A stretch of DNA of 64,000 nucleotides from Treponema sp. (GTDB lineage: Bacteria; Spirochaetota; Spirochaetia; Treponematales; Treponemataceae): NCBI GenBank assembly GCA_017449285.1, contig JAFSJX010000010.1, positions 124,001 to 188,000 on the forward strand, read 5' to 3'. A model generated the notes under the pieces. It was given only the letters and a program-made list of their open reading frames with translations, was not told the origin of the DNA and did not search any database. How positions within the stretch are numbered: position 1 is the first letter of the stretch; every line of letters begins with the position of its first letter. This document shows positions 27,221-34,813 of the stretch, in pieces. Position numbers and translations under genes: made by a program.

Positions 27221-29346
27221 CAGTTAAAGCCTACGGCTGTGTTTCCCGTGTATTCCAAAATCAGCGTCTTGTCGTCTTTCCAAATCGGAACGATGCTGCT
27301 TACTTTGTTCTCAAATTCGCCGGTGTAATTCGTGCCAGTAATCCGTGCGTTCGTGCTGCTCAACTCGGCGATTCTGCCCAGATGGGAGACGACCTTGCAT
27401 GTGCTGGAGCGAAGTTCAAACAAGCCTCCCTGCACACTGAAATTAACGGCCGTCTGGGCGACTGCGGTAAACTGGCTGTCCTTTCCCGTCACCTTTGAGT
27501 CCGCAGAAGAAACGCCGCACGCATATCCCTCGCTCTGTACGGTCAGCCCAGTACGAACAAAATCAAGGACAGAAGAAGTTGCGTTGAAAGCAGTGCCGTT
27601 TTCGCCGAACACGCCTACAATCTCGCAGCCGTCAAAAGAAATCGCCGCGTTCTCCAGTTTGAACATCCGTCCGTTCGCCGTTACCGTTGAATCCGTACCC
27701 TCTTTTTCAAACACGCAGTTCTTTGCGGAAAGGCTTGCCGTCTGCAATGTGAGTGAACCCGTCGGCGGAATGACGAAACGCGCCTCTTTTTGTGAGACAA
27801 ATTCGCAGTTTGAGGTAATCACCGTTTCGCTGATGGGAAGTTCAACCGTACCCGCCACATAAAAGCGCGTAAAACGATTTTTGTTTATCACCTGCAAGGC
27901 TTTCGTAAACGAATTGAACGGATGCCGTTTGCTGCCGTCCGCACCGAGCGCGCTTGCGTTCTCATCAAGATAATAGTTGAATTCATCAATCACCACACGA
28001 TATTCGGAAACCGCACTGGTATTCCCAGCCCCGTCAGTCGCATAGGAACGCACCTTATAAAAATGAGCCTTGTTCGTACCCGATTTCAACTGAATCGGAA
28101 TGCCGCCGTACACACGATACGTTCCTGTCTCAATCGCGTCCAAGGCATCGTGGTCTTCCATATTTGAGTCATCAACTTCAACCGGCTCGCTGATTGCGTA
28201 GAAAATTTCTGCCCCGATTTCAGAAGCAATACGCAAATCAACCGAAGAGCGGGCAAAATAGGTATTTGCGGACGAAATAAATTCTGGCATGAGCGGAGGC
28301 TGATTATCTATGTTATACTCAGCGCTCAGAACGCCCTGATACACACCGTCACAATAGAATGCAAACGTTGCCTTGCCGCTGATTGCATCGCCCTCGAATG
28401 TGTCAAAAACTGCCTGCGAAAACAAGCCGATATTTTCCAGCACATCGCCGCTTGCCCCCGAAGAAAGAATTTCCATACGGTAACGGCTGTCGCCACGAAT
28501 TGAGAACGTAACCGGACCTTTGTTCTTCGCATCTGAGCGCACGTCAATTTTCGGCATGGCAGGAAGCGCAAAAGACTGAATCGGATTTCCTTTTTCGTAG
28601 GCCACATTCTGCCAGCGGATAATATGAATTTTGCTTCTGTCAAGATATTTCGGTGAAGTGTCGGCTGACCACAATCCATCGTCAATGCAGTAAATCAGTT
28701 TTTCGCCTTTCCAGACAAATTCGTTCCAGCCGTTCAACTCAAAGGGAACATTTTTCTTCGCAAGGATTCCCGCGTCTCCCCCGGAAACGAAAATGACGAA
28801 CCGCCAGCGTTTTGTTCCGTCGGAGACCGTGCAGGGCAGATACCGGGAGAGTCTGTTCCCGATGGCAAGGGAAAGCGTCGTTCCGTTCATAAAGGGCTTT
28901 CCGCCGTCACCCAGCGCGTACAAGAGTTTTTCAGGAATCTGAATCGATGCGCCGGGAGTATACACCAGCACAGGATTCCCATTCACTTTTTCAAGAAATT
29001 CTCTTTCCTGTGAGTTTTCAGCAAAAGAACCAGACGATTCCTGCACCGTGAACGAAACGCTCAGTTCCTCTTTTTTGTCGCCGTTCAGACTGACCACGCG
29101 AAGAGTCACATCCCCAACCGCATCAATAAGAATCGGGCCGTCATACGCGAATCCCGAAGTGAGCGGGTCTGTACCAGAATAGGAATAGTAACATTCGCTT
29201 CCATCGCCGGTGTTCAGAATCAGGCACTGCTTGTTCGACCATGTTCCCGACACAGGACTGATAATCCGCTGGGCAAATCCACCGCCAAGCGAAAAAAGAA
29301 AGAATATAATAGAAAAAAGAATGATTTTCGTGCAGTTTGTTTTCAT
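27220..29346 (-). CDS. Secreted protein with chitobiase-like and beta-helix-like regions
   Basis: A 708-residue protein with signal peptide (TKIILFSIIFFLFSLGGGFA, cleaved near AQR). The N-terminal part has a chitobiase/beta-hexosaminidase C-terminal-like fold (CYYSYSGTDPLTSGFAYDGP, about residues 50-110), and a second such region (IFYAISEPVEV...HFYKVRSYATDGAGNTS) lies near 375-445. Residues about 455-690 are short repeating beta strands starting DGSKRHPFNSFTKALQVIN, which suggests a right-handed beta helix. No catalytic motif was recognised; adhesin- or surface-like (inference). Translationally coupled to rnhB. Confidence 0.75.
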   Translation of the reverse strand: MKTNCTKIILFSIIFFLFSLGGGFAQRIISPVSGTWSNKQCLILNTGDGSECYYSYSGTDPLTSGFAYDGPILIDAVGDVTLRVVSLNGDKKEELSVSFTVQESSGSFAENSQEREFLEKVNGNPVLVYTPGASIQIPEKLLYALGDGGKPFMNGTTLSLAIGNRLSRYLPCTVSDGTKRWRFVIFVSGGDAGILAKKNVPFELNGWNEFVWKGEKLIYCIDDGLWSADTSPKYLDRSKIHIIRWQNVAYEKGNPIQSFALPAMPKIDVRSDAKNKGPVTFSIRGDSRYRMEILSSGASGDVLENIGLFSQAVFDTFEGDAISGKATFAFYCDGVYQGVLSAEYNIDNQPPLMPEFISSANTYFARSSVDLRIASEIGAEIFYAISEPVEVDDSNMEDHDALDAIETGTYRVYGGIPIQLKSGTNKAHFYKVRSYATDGAGNTSAVSEYRVVIDEFNYYLDENASALGADGSKRHPFNSFTKALQVINKNRFTRFYVAGTVELPISETVITSNCEFVSQKEARFVIPPTGSLTLQTASLSAKNCVFEKEGTDSTVTANGRMFKLENAAISFDGCEIVGVFGENGTAFNATSSVLDFVRTGLTVQSEGYACGVSSADSKVTGKDSQFTAVAQTAVNFSVQGGLFELRSSTCKVVSHLGRIAELSSTNARITGTNYTGEFENKVSSIVPIWKDDKTLILEYTGNTAVGFN

Positions 29347-29364
29347 GCTGACCTACCCCATGCA

Positions 29365-29964
29365 CTACAAGATTCCGCCCAGCACGTCCCGTAGCGAGGG
29401 GTCTTCCTTGTAGTAATACTCCTCCAAATCTTCCTTGGAGAGTCCGACCAACTCATGGCTCATGTAATGAATCCAGCGGTCATTTTCGGGAGTATCAATG
29501 TCAAATTTGCGGCACCAATAATCAGGCGTAATCGGAAGTTCCTCACGGAACGCAACCTTTTTGTAATCATGCACCACAACTTTTATATCCTCACGCGGCA
29601 CACCTTTTTCCAGCAGCACTTCCACCAGATAATTGAGCGTGCGTCCCGTGTCAAAAATGTCGTCAACCAGAAGGATTTTGTCGCCTGGACGCAGATAATC
29701 GGGAGAATATGTCCAGCCGTCAATATGCACCGAAGAATGTTTTTTTACATCGGTATAGGAATGAGCCACCACCGCCGCATACAGGACAGGCTTTCTGCCT
29801 TTGAGGACGAGCTTAAAATATTCGCTTATTACGTTCGCCATATACGCGCCGCCGCGCAACGAATCATAAATGACATCAGGAATAAATCCGTCCTGATAAA
29901 TCCGTTGTGCCAGTTTCAGCGCGTTGTTGCGTACCTTGTCATAGGGCAAAAATTCCTTAATCAT
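29365..29964 (-). CDS. Purine phosphoribosyltransferase-like protein
   Basis: A 199-residue type I phosphoribosyltransferase. The PRPP-binding motif is ILLVDDIFDTGRTL (about residues 98-111). An upstream SLRGGAYMANVISEYF loop and the downstream DYWCRKFD segment fit the xanthine/hypoxanthine-type salvage group (COG2236-like). It would convert a purine base and PRPP to the nucleotide; the exact base is unknown. AGAGGAG precedes ATG. Nearest downstream is the secreted-protein gene. Confidence 0.85.
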   Translation of the reverse strand: MIKEFLPYDKVRNNALKLAQRIYQDGFIPDVIYDSLRGGAYMANVISEYFKLVLKGRKPVLYAAVVAHSYTDVKKHSSVHIDGWTYSPDYLRPGDKILLVDDIFDTGRTLNYLVEVLLEKGVPREDIKVVVHDYKKVAFREELPITPDYWCRKFDIDTPENDRWIHYMSHELVGLSKEDLEEYYYKEDPSLRDVLGGIL

Positions 29965-30056
29965 AGACTCCTCTCAGAAAGCAATATCATTCCTTACTTT
30001 AATGATAACGCAAAAAATGCCGATTGGCAAGGAATAAATGAATAGTTTTACGTGGC

Positions 30057-30202
30057 GGGAGATTTTGTGAAAATATAGCCTTGAAAAGCGGGAGATTTTG
30101 TGATATTTTAGTATTGTAAATATGGAGATTTTGTGAAAATTTAACATTGAAAAATGGGAGATTTTGTGAAAAACACCCTTAAAAAAGCAGGAGATTTTGT
30201 GA
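30057..30202 (+). repeat. Five 33-bp-period repeats, each with SD + GTG
   Basis: The core GGGAGATTTTGTGA recurs at 30057, 30090, 30123, 30156 and 30189, exactly every 33 bp, with variable AT-rich linkers. Copies 3 and 5 differ only at the first base. Each core is a GGAG Shine-Dalgarno five bases before a GTG. The first three GTGs open three-codon frames ending in TAG, TAG and TAA. Copies 4 and 5 are in frame with each other and end at TAA 30229-30231, overlapping the ATPase start codon. Confidence 0.9.
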
Positions 30203-30223
30203 AAAACAAGAGGAGGAGTTCCT

Positions 30224-31582
30224 ATGACTAAAATCGCTCTGAAAAGAAATCTGTACGCTGAGTTGCTAAAATGGAAACGCGAATATGCTCCTGAATATGC
30301 CCTCTTTTTGAAAGGCGCGCGCCGCGTTGGAAAGACAACTCTTGCGGAAGAATTTGGCAAAAATGAATACAAGTCATTCGTCACGATAAATTTTCAATCG
30401 ACAAACGACACTATCCGCGATATTTTTGTGAACAGTCTGCTGGATTTGGATTATTTTTTCAATGTCATTCAGATGCAATACAACGTAAAACTGTACGAGC
30501 GCGAGTCTTTGATAATTCTTGACGAAATTCAGCTTTTTCCGCTGGCACGGCAGGCCTTAAAAACGCTGCTCGAAGACGGGCGATATGACTATATCGAAAC
30601 AGGTTCGCTTGAAGGAATCAAAAAGAAGACCGAAGAATCTGAAATCCTCATACCATCGGAAGAATATGCCGTGGAAATGTTCCCTTTAAGTTTTGAAGAA
30701 TTTCTTTTGGCGACAGGAGATGAATTTACGTTCCCGCTCATAAAAGACAGTTACGAACACCTGAAGCCTTTAGGTAAACTGCACAAGGATATTCTGCGAA
30801 AATTCAGGGAATATATGTGCGTAGGCGGAATGCCACAGGCGGTCGTAAAATATATCCAGTCAAAAGATTTTGAGAAAGTCGATTTCGCAAAAAAAGAAAT
30901 TCTTGCCTTGTACCGGAACGACATCAAGAATCAAAAAGAAGAAAACGACGCATACATTGGAAACATTTTAGATAACATTCCGTCGGAACTTTCAAAACAC
31001 GAAAAGAGCAGCTCTTTCAAATTGTCCCATGTCAATAAAAACGCCCGCTACCGCGAGTATGCAGGCCCGCTCAACTGGCTTTCAGAGGCGATGATTGTCA
31101 ATGTGGCAAGAAATGTCACCGACCCAAGCCCCGCGCTCACCCTCAACATGGACGACGAGCGATTCAAATGCTATCTGCTTGATACGGGGCTTCTTGTCAA
31201 TTTGAGTTTTGGCGATGGCTCATACATGGACAATGAATTCTACAAGGCGATTCTGACCGACAGGCTGCACATAAATGAAGGAATGTTCGTAGAAAACGTA
31301 GTCTCCCAATGCCTTCGCTGCGGAGGTCATAAAAATCTGTTTTATATAGAATACAATGATGCTGGAAAGCCTGTGATGGAAATTGATTTTTTAATCAGAA
31401 AAGACCGAAAAGTGATTCCGATTGAAGCGAAATCCGGTAAGTCCTATGCCATAAAATCTCTGAAAAATTTCAAGAAGAAATTCTCAGACAAAGTGGGCTT
31501 GCAATATGTCCTGTACGACGGCGACATTAAGCGCGAGCAAGAGATTGTCTACCTGCCGCTTTACATGGCTTCGGTGATGTAG
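30224..31582 (+). CDS. AAA+ ATPase with DUF4143 domain and intact nuclease-like motif
   Basis: A 452-residue DUF4143-family ATPase. Walker A is GARRVGKTTLAEEFG (about residues 30-44), Walker B is ESLIILDEIQLF (about 91-102), and the sensor region is YIETGSLEGIKK. The region FKCYLLDTGLL marks the DUF4143 part. The C-terminal core has MEIDFLIRKDRKVIPIEAKSG (about 404-424), an intact PD-(D/E)XK arrangement (D...E-A-K), unlike the other two homologues in this window. AGGAGGAG lies 5 bp before ATG 30224. The upstream 33-bp repeat array very likely governs its translation or transcription. Family function is unknown. Confidence 0.92.
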   Translation: MTKIALKRNLYAELLKWKREYAPEYALFLKGARRVGKTTLAEEFGKNEYKSFVTINFQSTNDTIRDIFVNSLLDLDYFFNVIQMQYNVKLYERESLIILDEIQLFPLARQALKTLLEDGRYDYIETGSLEGIKKKTEESEILIPSEEYAVEMFPLSFEEFLLATGDEFTFPLIKDSYEHLKPLGKLHKDILRKFREYMCVGGMPQAVVKYIQSKDFEKVDFAKKEILALYRNDIKNQKEENDAYIGNILDNIPSELSKHEKSSSFKLSHVNKNARYREYAGPLNWLSEAMIVNVARNVTDPSPALTLNMDDERFKCYLLDTGLLVNLSFGDGSYMDNEFYKAILTDRLHINEGMFVENVVSQCLRCGGHKNLFYIEYNDAGKPVMEIDFLIRKDRKVIPIEAKSGKSYAIKSLKNFKKKFSDKVGLQYVLYDGDIKREQEIVYLPLYMASVM

Positions 31583-31640
31583 AGGAACTTTGCAATCACC
31601 CGCCTGCACATACAGCGCAACGCCGCACAATCAGGCAGTT

Positions 31641-32675
31641 TTACCCCCGCGGGGCTTTCGCAGGGTCAATCGGAAGACCGTTCTGGAAGACCATGAGCGA
31701 CATCTGGGGCTTTGAGGTGTAGCTGTCCACGCCCGCCGTACCGATTTGCGCGCCGAACACGCAGTAGTCGCCCTTGTTCACTTTTACGGTTCCAAGCCCC
31801 GTGTAGGCATAAATATGACCTGTCTTGCTCTGAATAAAGACCACGTTTCCAAAGCCCCGGTAGGTGCCGCTGAACATCACAGTGCCCGCGCGGATTGCGG
31901 TAACTGACTCATCCTTTTGCGCGCTCAAATTGACTCCGCTAATTTTGCCTTCGATATAGGTGACCGCAGGTCTTTGCACGGGCCACACCAAAGATGAATC
32001 GCCCTTTTTGCCGGAATACGTGCGCGGGTCTTCGATTTTAGGAACGCTGACCGTTATGGGATTCGCCTTTGCCGTATTTTTTGCGGAATCTTTTGAATCT
32101 TTTGCCGTGGCGACCGCTGTTTTTCCCGTGCCGTTTGTCGCAGATGAATTTGCGCCAGGCACTTTGATTTTCTGCCCGACTTTTAGCGTCGTTGTGGTGT
32201 CCGCGCCGTTGAGCGCATAAAGTTCGTTTACGTTCGTGCTGTATGTGCGGGCGATGCCGTACCATGTGTCGCCTTTTTGAACCGTGTATGTGCCGTCCGC
32301 CGCCTTTACCGTCTGCGCGGGCTTGGGGCTTTCCGCTTTTGCCGCCGCCGATTTTGTTTCCGCTGGCTTCGTCTTTTCTGCGGGGGCGTTCGTTTTTGTC
32401 TCTGCGCCCGCATCCTTTTTGCTTACTGCCGCTCCGTCTGCCGAAGTTTTTGCAGCAGCACCGGGAATAGTCAGTTTTTGCCCCGCCTGTACCGATGAAC
32501 CGTCCGCAATGCCGTTCGCTTCGCAGATTGCCTGCACCGTCGTTCCATAGGTTCGGCTGAGCGAATACAAGGTCTCGCCTTTCTGCACGACATGGGTTGT
32601 GTCCGCAACGGCAAATTCTACCGCCGCAACAAGAGAAAGCATAAAAATCGTTCTTTTTAAAATGGTACAGTTCAT
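31641..32675 (-). CDS. LysM-LysM-M23-like cell-wall protein, catalytically degenerate
   Basis: A 344-residue exported protein: signal peptide through about residue 24, LysM 1 (HVVQKGETLYSLSRTYG, about 28-72), an Ala/Lys/Thr-rich linker, LysM 2 (YTVQKGDTWYGIARTYS, about 128-172), another linker, and a C-terminal M23/LytM fold (about 225-344). In that fold the usual metal ligands H-x(3)-D, H-x-H and the HLHFE-like strand are replaced (SGVNLSAQ, HIYAYTG, PQMSLMVF). It therefore probably binds peptidoglycan without cutting it, as EnvC/NlpD activators do (inference). The -10-like TATTTT or TATAAG sits within a few bases of ATG. Confidence 0.85.
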   Translation of the reverse strand: MNCTILKRTIFMLSLVAAVEFAVADTTHVVQKGETLYSLSRTYGTTVQAICEANGIADGSSVQAGQKLTIPGAAAKTSADGAAVSKKDAGAETKTNAPAEKTKPAETKSAAAKAESPKPAQTVKAADGTYTVQKGDTWYGIARTYSTNVNELYALNGADTTTTLKVGQKIKVPGANSSATNGTGKTAVATAKDSKDSAKNTAKANPITVSVPKIEDPRTYSGKKGDSSLVWPVQRPAVTYIEGKISGVNLSAQKDESVTAIRAGTVMFSGTYRGFGNVVFIQSKTGHIYAYTGLGTVKVNKGDYCVFGAQIGTAGVDSYTSKPQMSLMVFQNGLPIDPAKAPRG

Positions 32676-32731
32676 ATCTTATAAAATATCGGTAGGAAAA
32701 TGAAGTTTGATTAGCGACGGAAAAGATTTTT

Positions 32732-32768
32732 TTAACGCAAATGCACGCGTATGAGCGCAGACAGGCGC
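32732..32768. repeat. Degenerate 'CGCAGATT' repeat copy
   Basis: TGAGCGCAGACAGGCGCAGA and nearby ACGCAAATGCACGCG resemble a decayed member of the dispersed repeat family. Confidence 0.35.
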
Positions 32769-32771
32769 AGA

Positions 32772-33998
32772 TTATTTTGCGGCGGCAATGCGGTTGAGCA
32801 AATCGGCGATTTCTATGCCGTTGATGATTTTTCCTTTGGGATAGGTTTTGAGGATATTGTTTCTGCCGCTGGTCAAGTGATTGCTCGTAATGCCGTATTT
32901 AATTGAACTGTCTGCCTCAATAAAAGCGGAAAGATGGTCGGCAAGACGCACCGTGCGCCCGTCCACAGGGGAAAATTCATCGCAATTGTAAGAAGCGTTC
33001 ATCTCTTCCCATTCCACGCTCCGCATGTTTCCGTCAACGATAATTTTGTTCAGGAATTCATCGTTCGTAAAATAAATCAGCTCGTCTTTGTAGAAGTCTT
33101 CCATCAGCGGAACTAACTCGCTCTTTACGATTTCGTCCTCAATGTGCTTGACCACGGCGGGAAGTTCGTCCGTTGCCTGCTTGACAGGAGAAATGATGTC
33201 GCGCGTAACCGCTTCTGGTAAATCGTGAAAAAGAGCACAGAAAAAATCGTTGAACAAGCGTTTTGGGCAGAGTTTTTGCCCCGTTTCGCGCACCAAAAGC
33301 AGCGTAGAGATTGCTACAAAAAAGCAGTGTCCCAAAACACTTGTGTGGGGAACGCGCGGAGTTTGATTCCACCGTGTCTGAAAGCGCAATTGCTCCACGT
33401 GCATGATAAAATCAAATGGCCGCTGATGGGTGACCAGTAACTGCAAGCCGCGCAAGTCCAAAAATTCCTGTATGTCCTCGTTCAGTCCTTTTTTTATGCG
33501 CGTCAAACGTTCTTCTTCATTCACTACGGAAAGCATTTCCAGTTCACGCAGGGAAGAATATTTATGCGCCGCCCGCAAAACCCGCGCCGAAAGCGATGAC
33601 TTTTCTTTGAGTTTGATTGAACCCGCCGTCTGCCCGATATACATCGTAAAGCGGGAGAACAAATCCCTGTCGTGAATCAGATTCTTGTACTGGCTCAGCA
33701 CCCATTCGTTCAAGCGGATATATTCCTGCGGATATTGGCGGCGAATCATACGCTGGACGGGGCTTTTGATGTCGCACAGGGCGATTTTTTTGAGCAAATC
33801 GAACAAGGAAGCGTAAATCATCCATTCCCAGTCAATCTCATGCCCCTGCTCTTCCTCATATTTTCCGATGATGTATGCGGCAACCATTTTTTCCGCGGCC
33901 TTATCCATCTCCACGATTTCAAAGGGGCGTATCAAATCGTTCCACCGCTGGATTGAGAAACCTTCAAATATTTTGAGAATTAACCGCTCGTCTATCAT
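32772..33998 (-). CDS. HD-domain hydrolase (YfbR-like)
   Basis: A 408-residue protein. Residues about 200-370 contain an HD phosphohydrolase domain: HTSVLGHCFFVA (first His), CALFHDLPEAVTRDIISPVK (the His-Asp pair) and, later, VRLADHLSAFIEAD. This spacing resembles the 5'-nucleotidase YfbR / COG1896 group. The N-terminal 190 residues are unassigned and helical. The substrate is unknown; nucleotides are likely. It starts 5 bp after the preceding gene (34004), so it lies in the nadK-recN operon. Confidence 0.85.
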   Translation of the reverse strand: MIDERLILKIFEGFSIQRWNDLIRPFEIVEMDKAAEKMVAAYIIGKYEEEQGHEIDWEWMIYASLFDLLKKIALCDIKSPVQRMIRRQYPQEYIRLNEWVLSQYKNLIHDRDLFSRFTMYIGQTAGSIKLKEKSSLSARVLRAAHKYSSLRELEMLSVVNEEERLTRIKKGLNEDIQEFLDLRGLQLLVTHQRPFDFIMHVEQLRFQTRWNQTPRVPHTSVLGHCFFVAISTLLLVRETGQKLCPKRLFNDFFCALFHDLPEAVTRDIISPVKQATDELPAVVKHIEDEIVKSELVPLMEDFYKDELIYFTNDEFLNKIIVDGNMRSVEWEEMNASYNCDEFSPVDGRTVRLADHLSAFIEADSSIKYGITSNHLTSGRNNILKTYPKGKIINGIEIADLLNRIAAAK

Positions 33999-34003
33999 CG
34001 TGC

Positions 34004-34813
34004 CTACTTTGCTACGCCCGATTTTTTGTCCGCGTCAAGTTTATCTTTCCACACCTGCGCATTGCTTTTGAGTTTCTCCGCATCTTCTTTTTGCGCGATA
34101 AGCACACAAATTCTACGCTCAGCAAGAACAAAACGAATCGCGGACTTCATATCGTCAATTCGTCGGGAAGAAAGCTCATATTTGTCTCTGTATTGCACGG
34201 CACACTGGCTCAGTTGTTTGCGCACAAGCCGAATATAATAGACCGTAGTATCAAACGCTGCCTGACTGGAATCGAAATACACCTTGCACGCCTCTTTCCA
34301 GTCCAGCAGATTTTTTGCCACGACCGCCGCGCGTCCACGAATTTCAATGAACGACAGTTTCCACTTTGAATTGTCTCCGAAGGCATCTTCCAAAAGCTGA
34401 ATCGTCAGACCCATTTTTCGTACCAGATAAAAACGTTTTTCAAGGTCAATATTCGCTATCTGCGCAACTTTGTCCTCGATTTCAGCATAAGGAACGTCAA
34501 TTGTCGGCGTTACGATACTTTCAAGGTAGATAATTGACTTATAGATGATTTTTCGGGCATCGTTCAGGGCATCGTTATTTTTTGTGTCGATAAGTTCAAC
34601 GGACAGACTGTTAATCTGCATATAATCTGCCGCGATGGAAAGCATATCCTCGCTCAACTGAAACTGCTTGTATGGCTTCTGCAACGCATCTTGATTTATA
34701 GTAAGCAAGACTTTTTTTTCTGCATCAAGCGCATTCTTAATCCGCTCCTGATACGGTTTGCAACGTTCTTTGAATAATTCGCGGTCTTCTACCTTTACTT
34801 TTGCCATACTCAC
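34004..34813 (-). CDS. Unknown helical protein coupled to recN
   Basis: A 269-residue protein without signal peptide or membrane segment. It is highly charged and predicted mostly helical, with a basic N-terminus (KVKVEDRELFKERCK) and a lysine/aspartate-rich C-terminus. I recognise no domain. Its ATG overlaps the recN stop by 4 bp, and the HD gene follows after 5 bp, so it is co-translated in the nadK-recN-HD operon. A role linked to DNA repair or nucleotide metabolism is guilt by association only. Confidence 0.75.
   Translation of the reverse strand: MSMAKVKVEDRELFKERCKPYQERIKNALDAEKKVLLTINQDALQKPYKQFQLSEDMLSIAADYMQINSLSVELIDTKNNDALNDARKIIYKSIIYLESIVTPTIDVPYAEIEDKVAQIANIDLEKRFYLVRKMGLTIQLLEDAFGDNSKWKLSFIEIRGRAAVVAKNLLDWKEACKVYFDSSQAAFDTTVYYIRLVRKQLSQCAVQYRDKYELSSRRIDDMKSAIRFVLAERRICVLIAQKEDAEKLKSNAQVWKDKLDADKKSGVAK

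Noticed and set aside
30057-30202. CRISPR-like regular repeats
   Set aside because: Only five copies with a 14-16-bp core and 17-19-bp AT-rich linkers, no cas genes and no dyad in the core. Each copy instead contains an SD-GTG.
29974-30384. 136-residue minus-strand ORF with FHKIS repeats
   Set aside because: The repeating peptide is only the reverse translation of the 33-bp DNA repeats and overlaps the ATPase start.
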